Positions 62,066 to 64,000 of a DNA stretch of 64,000 nucleotides are shown here, one piece after another (position 1 is the stretch's first letter; each line of letters begins with the position of its first letter). This DNA is from Parus major. Taxonomy: Eukaryota; Chordata; Aves; Passeriformes; Paridae. The position numbers were made by a program, and so were the translations under genes. The notes under the pieces are model-generated. The model was not told the DNA's origin and made no database searches. It worked only from the letters and a program-made list of their open reading frames with translations. The stretch covers positions 33,987,090-34,051,089 of the forward strand of contig NC_031771.1 in the NCBI RefSeq assembly GCF_001522545.3, in the 5' to 3' direction.

Positions 62066-64000
62066 TAATTTTCTTAATATTGGAATGCAGTAAAGACATT
62101 TAGTTGTAATTAACTGTTAAAGTTCACACTAGTTTGCCCTGTGTCACGATTTTCATGCTTCCCAGAAACCCATTATATTCAAATAAACTGTGTGTGCATT
62201 TCAGCCTGAGCAAGTGACAAAAGCCTAATATTTCAAAGGCTTTCATTGGCCTACCCACCAGAATACTAGATATAACTGTGGGACTAGTTTTCCTGAATTT
62301 ATAATTCTGTCTCAAATTTCTATTCCTGAATTTATAACATTACTTCTCCTGTATATACAATGATATATTACAGATGTTAAATAGAATATGATTGACAGTA
62401 AACTGGACCTATACTGTCTGAATACGAGTAGTTTCAGGCAACTATATCTATTTCCAGTGTAAAAAAAAAACCCAAACATAATAAGAAAAATAAAATACCA
62501 AAGCAATCAAAGTACTGGAATGTTAATAAGATTACCTTAGTAAAATATCTAATGAAAAACTGTCCTTTATGTTTTTCAGCCTGCACAGAAAATTTAGATG
62601 GACAAGAAATGCCTGCAACTGTTACCATTGGGGTAGACAGGCTTCTCCTGTTTTGGGGAGTTGCTTGGCTTTTTGAAATTTTTTTCTCTGTCAATTACAG
62701 GAAATTTTGAATACTTGATGTTTACATCTAGAACAAAATAATCCTTGTTAACTCTGTAAACCAGAAATGCTGGCCTCCATGCTGATCCTCTTGCCCCCTG
62801 GGGGACTGATCCTAAGAGGGTGTTAAGACACTGAGATAACAGCCTCCAACCTCAAGCTGTCTCAAGCTTGTAGAAATAGTTTTGCAAATGTGTTTTTAGA
62901 AGACAGACAAGATATAAGGGGATATTTGTGAGCAAAAAGGTCTGTTTAGGCTATGCAGAAACCAAGCCCTGTGGAACTTTTCTAAAGGTGTGTTCAGGGT
63001 CTCCTGCAAACCAGCTGGGAACAATTTCTTGGTGTTAGTTCATGATACTATTCTACTATTCCCAAAAAACAGGTTGAGCAATGAAGATAGCTGGTACCAT
63101 GAAAAGAGAGAAATTGTTAGGAGAAGGGGGAGACGAGCAAAGACAGACTACAGAAGGAAAACGAACAGAGAGAAAGAAGAATTTATTGGTAGCCATGTAC
63201 TAACTGCAGAGTAAGACAAAAACCCCCAAGTAACAGCCCAAATGAGGTAAAAGAAACTGAAATACTTTCACAGTGAAGGGATAATATGAGAGCTCTAAGA
63301 AAATGTCAGCTTAAGACCATGAGGAATTTTTTCTAGATTAGGTTAATAATCAGTCTAAACTTCAGGTGGGAAGAAAATAAAACTGGTGCATAGAATGTTC
63401 AGCTAAAATTTATCATGAAATGATAATGGAATTAACTGTAGAGAAAGGATAAGACCAAAAAGTAGTTTTTTAATAAAGTACAAACAAAATACAGTAGAAA
63501 GAAAATGGAGACTTTGATTATCTATTTCTGGAAAAAAAATTGTGCACAATCATACAAAACATTTGATCAAAACTAAAGCCAGATTGTTAGTATTATATAA
63601 AGAAGAGATCATCATACTGCAATATGCAAGTTGCTTTCACATTCTGCAAGGGCCAGATTTTCTTGTTCTACTCTGAAACAAAGCTGATGTGACATAAAAA
63701 CCCATTGGTTTTAATTTGTGATGTACAACTCTCTACAGGCATGCAGGATAGAACCCTAGATCATCATCCTCTAAAAGTTTTTTGCTTCCTTCCTTGGAAT
63801 GAAACAGTTGAGTGGAGATTTCTTACACAATATCTAAAAAGCCATACAGAATCCTCAAAGTAATGGAAGAAGAGCAAAAGCAGCACAAACCACACCTCTG
63901 CTCCATGAATCTTGTAACTTTTTTGAAATAGGAAAAGATCCAGCATAAGAATTTTAGTAATCATGAAAACTTAGGACCAAACACTGAGTTTTTACTACGA

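Larger units (their letters stand above)
32870..64000 (-). other. GPM6A: GPM6A gene body, 3' part (exons 3-7, partial)
   Basis: Five exons on the minus strand encode, in order, residues 78-278 of a proteolipid-family protein. The C-terminal tail (KYEDIKSKEEQELHDIHSTR through LNAYT) marks it as M6-a and not M6-b or PLP1. M6-a is a four-helix plasma-membrane glycoprotein of neurons that promotes filopodium and neurite formation. Intron phases in transcript order (introns 2 to 6) are 2, 0, 1, 0, 0, and exon lengths are 157, 154, 77, 66 and 153 coding bases including the stop. Exon 2, which encodes the first helix and begins with a Cys-rich cytoplasmic stretch, was looked for between 58430 and 64000 and not found, so the start codon and promoter lie outside the window. 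In mammals the 3' side of this gene faces the GLRA3 region; that this holds here is an assumption. Confidence 0.95.
58430..64000 (-). other. GPM6A intron 2, 3' part
   Basis: Phase-2 intron with acceptor CCTATACAG; its donor and exon 2 lie beyond the window. It contains a T18 run (59933-59950) and a (TA)n microsatellite (62034-62065). Frames up to 100 codons near 61010-61312 overlap on both strands and are treated as chance. Confidence 0.85.

Noticed and set aside
58430..64000. Search for GPM6A exon 2 or an alternative first exon
   Set aside because: No minus-strand sequence resembling the Cys-rich first cytoplasmic segment or first helix, ending in a phase-2 donor, was found. It must lie beyond 64000.
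1..64000. CRISPR array, tRNA/rRNA genes, operons or phage-like islands
   Set aside because: No regularly spaced repeats, no cloverleaf or ribosomal RNA sequence recognised, and the DNA is clearly vertebrate nuclear; such systems are not expected or seen.

Overview
The window looks like vertebrate nuclear DNA, most likely from a bird. It is AT-rich and has split genes with canonical GT-AG introns. It carries three CR1 LINE fragments, two of them ending in the ATTCTATGA-type 3' tail typical of sauropsid CR1, and one retroviral-type solo LTR. CR1 also occurs in turtles and crocodilians, so 'bird' is an inference and no species is claimed.

The one gene I can support is GPM6A (neuronal membrane glycoprotein M6-a, proteolipid protein family), on the minus strand. 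Five coding exons (family numbering 3 to 7) lie at 58273-58429, 44532-44685, 42316-42392, 40942-41007 and 34968-35120. They encode residues 78-278 of a 278-residue protein. Splice phases join cleanly and all intron borders are GT-AG. The exons cover transmembrane helices 2, 3 and 4, the large extracellular loop with its four cysteines and two N-glycosylation sequons, and the whole cytoplasmic tail. A 3' UTR of about 2.1 kb ends at a poly(A) signal near 32890. The 5' exons (start codon and first helix) are not in the window and must lie beyond position 64000.

Layout: 1-32869 is the region downstream of the gene, apparently intergenic. It holds a CR1 end (1-370), an older CR1 in reverse orientation (13821-14035), a 931-bp solo LTR (16747-17677), several short local tandem duplications, microsatellites, and two CTCF-like motifs. 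32870-35120 is the terminal exon of GPM6A. 35121-58272 holds the other exons and introns 6 to 3, including a CR1 in intron 4, a compact hairpin in intron 5 and a CA/TG hairpin in intron 3. 58430-64000 is the 3' part of intron 2.

All other open frames (up to about 135 codons) look like chance frames in AT-rich DNA and I recognise no protein in them. I found no tRNA, rRNA, CRISPR array, operon or second protein gene, and no evidence of an undescribed system. The items most worth checking are a possible unannotated minus-strand exon at 25160-25304, the two intronic hairpins, and the decayed target-site duplication around the LTR.
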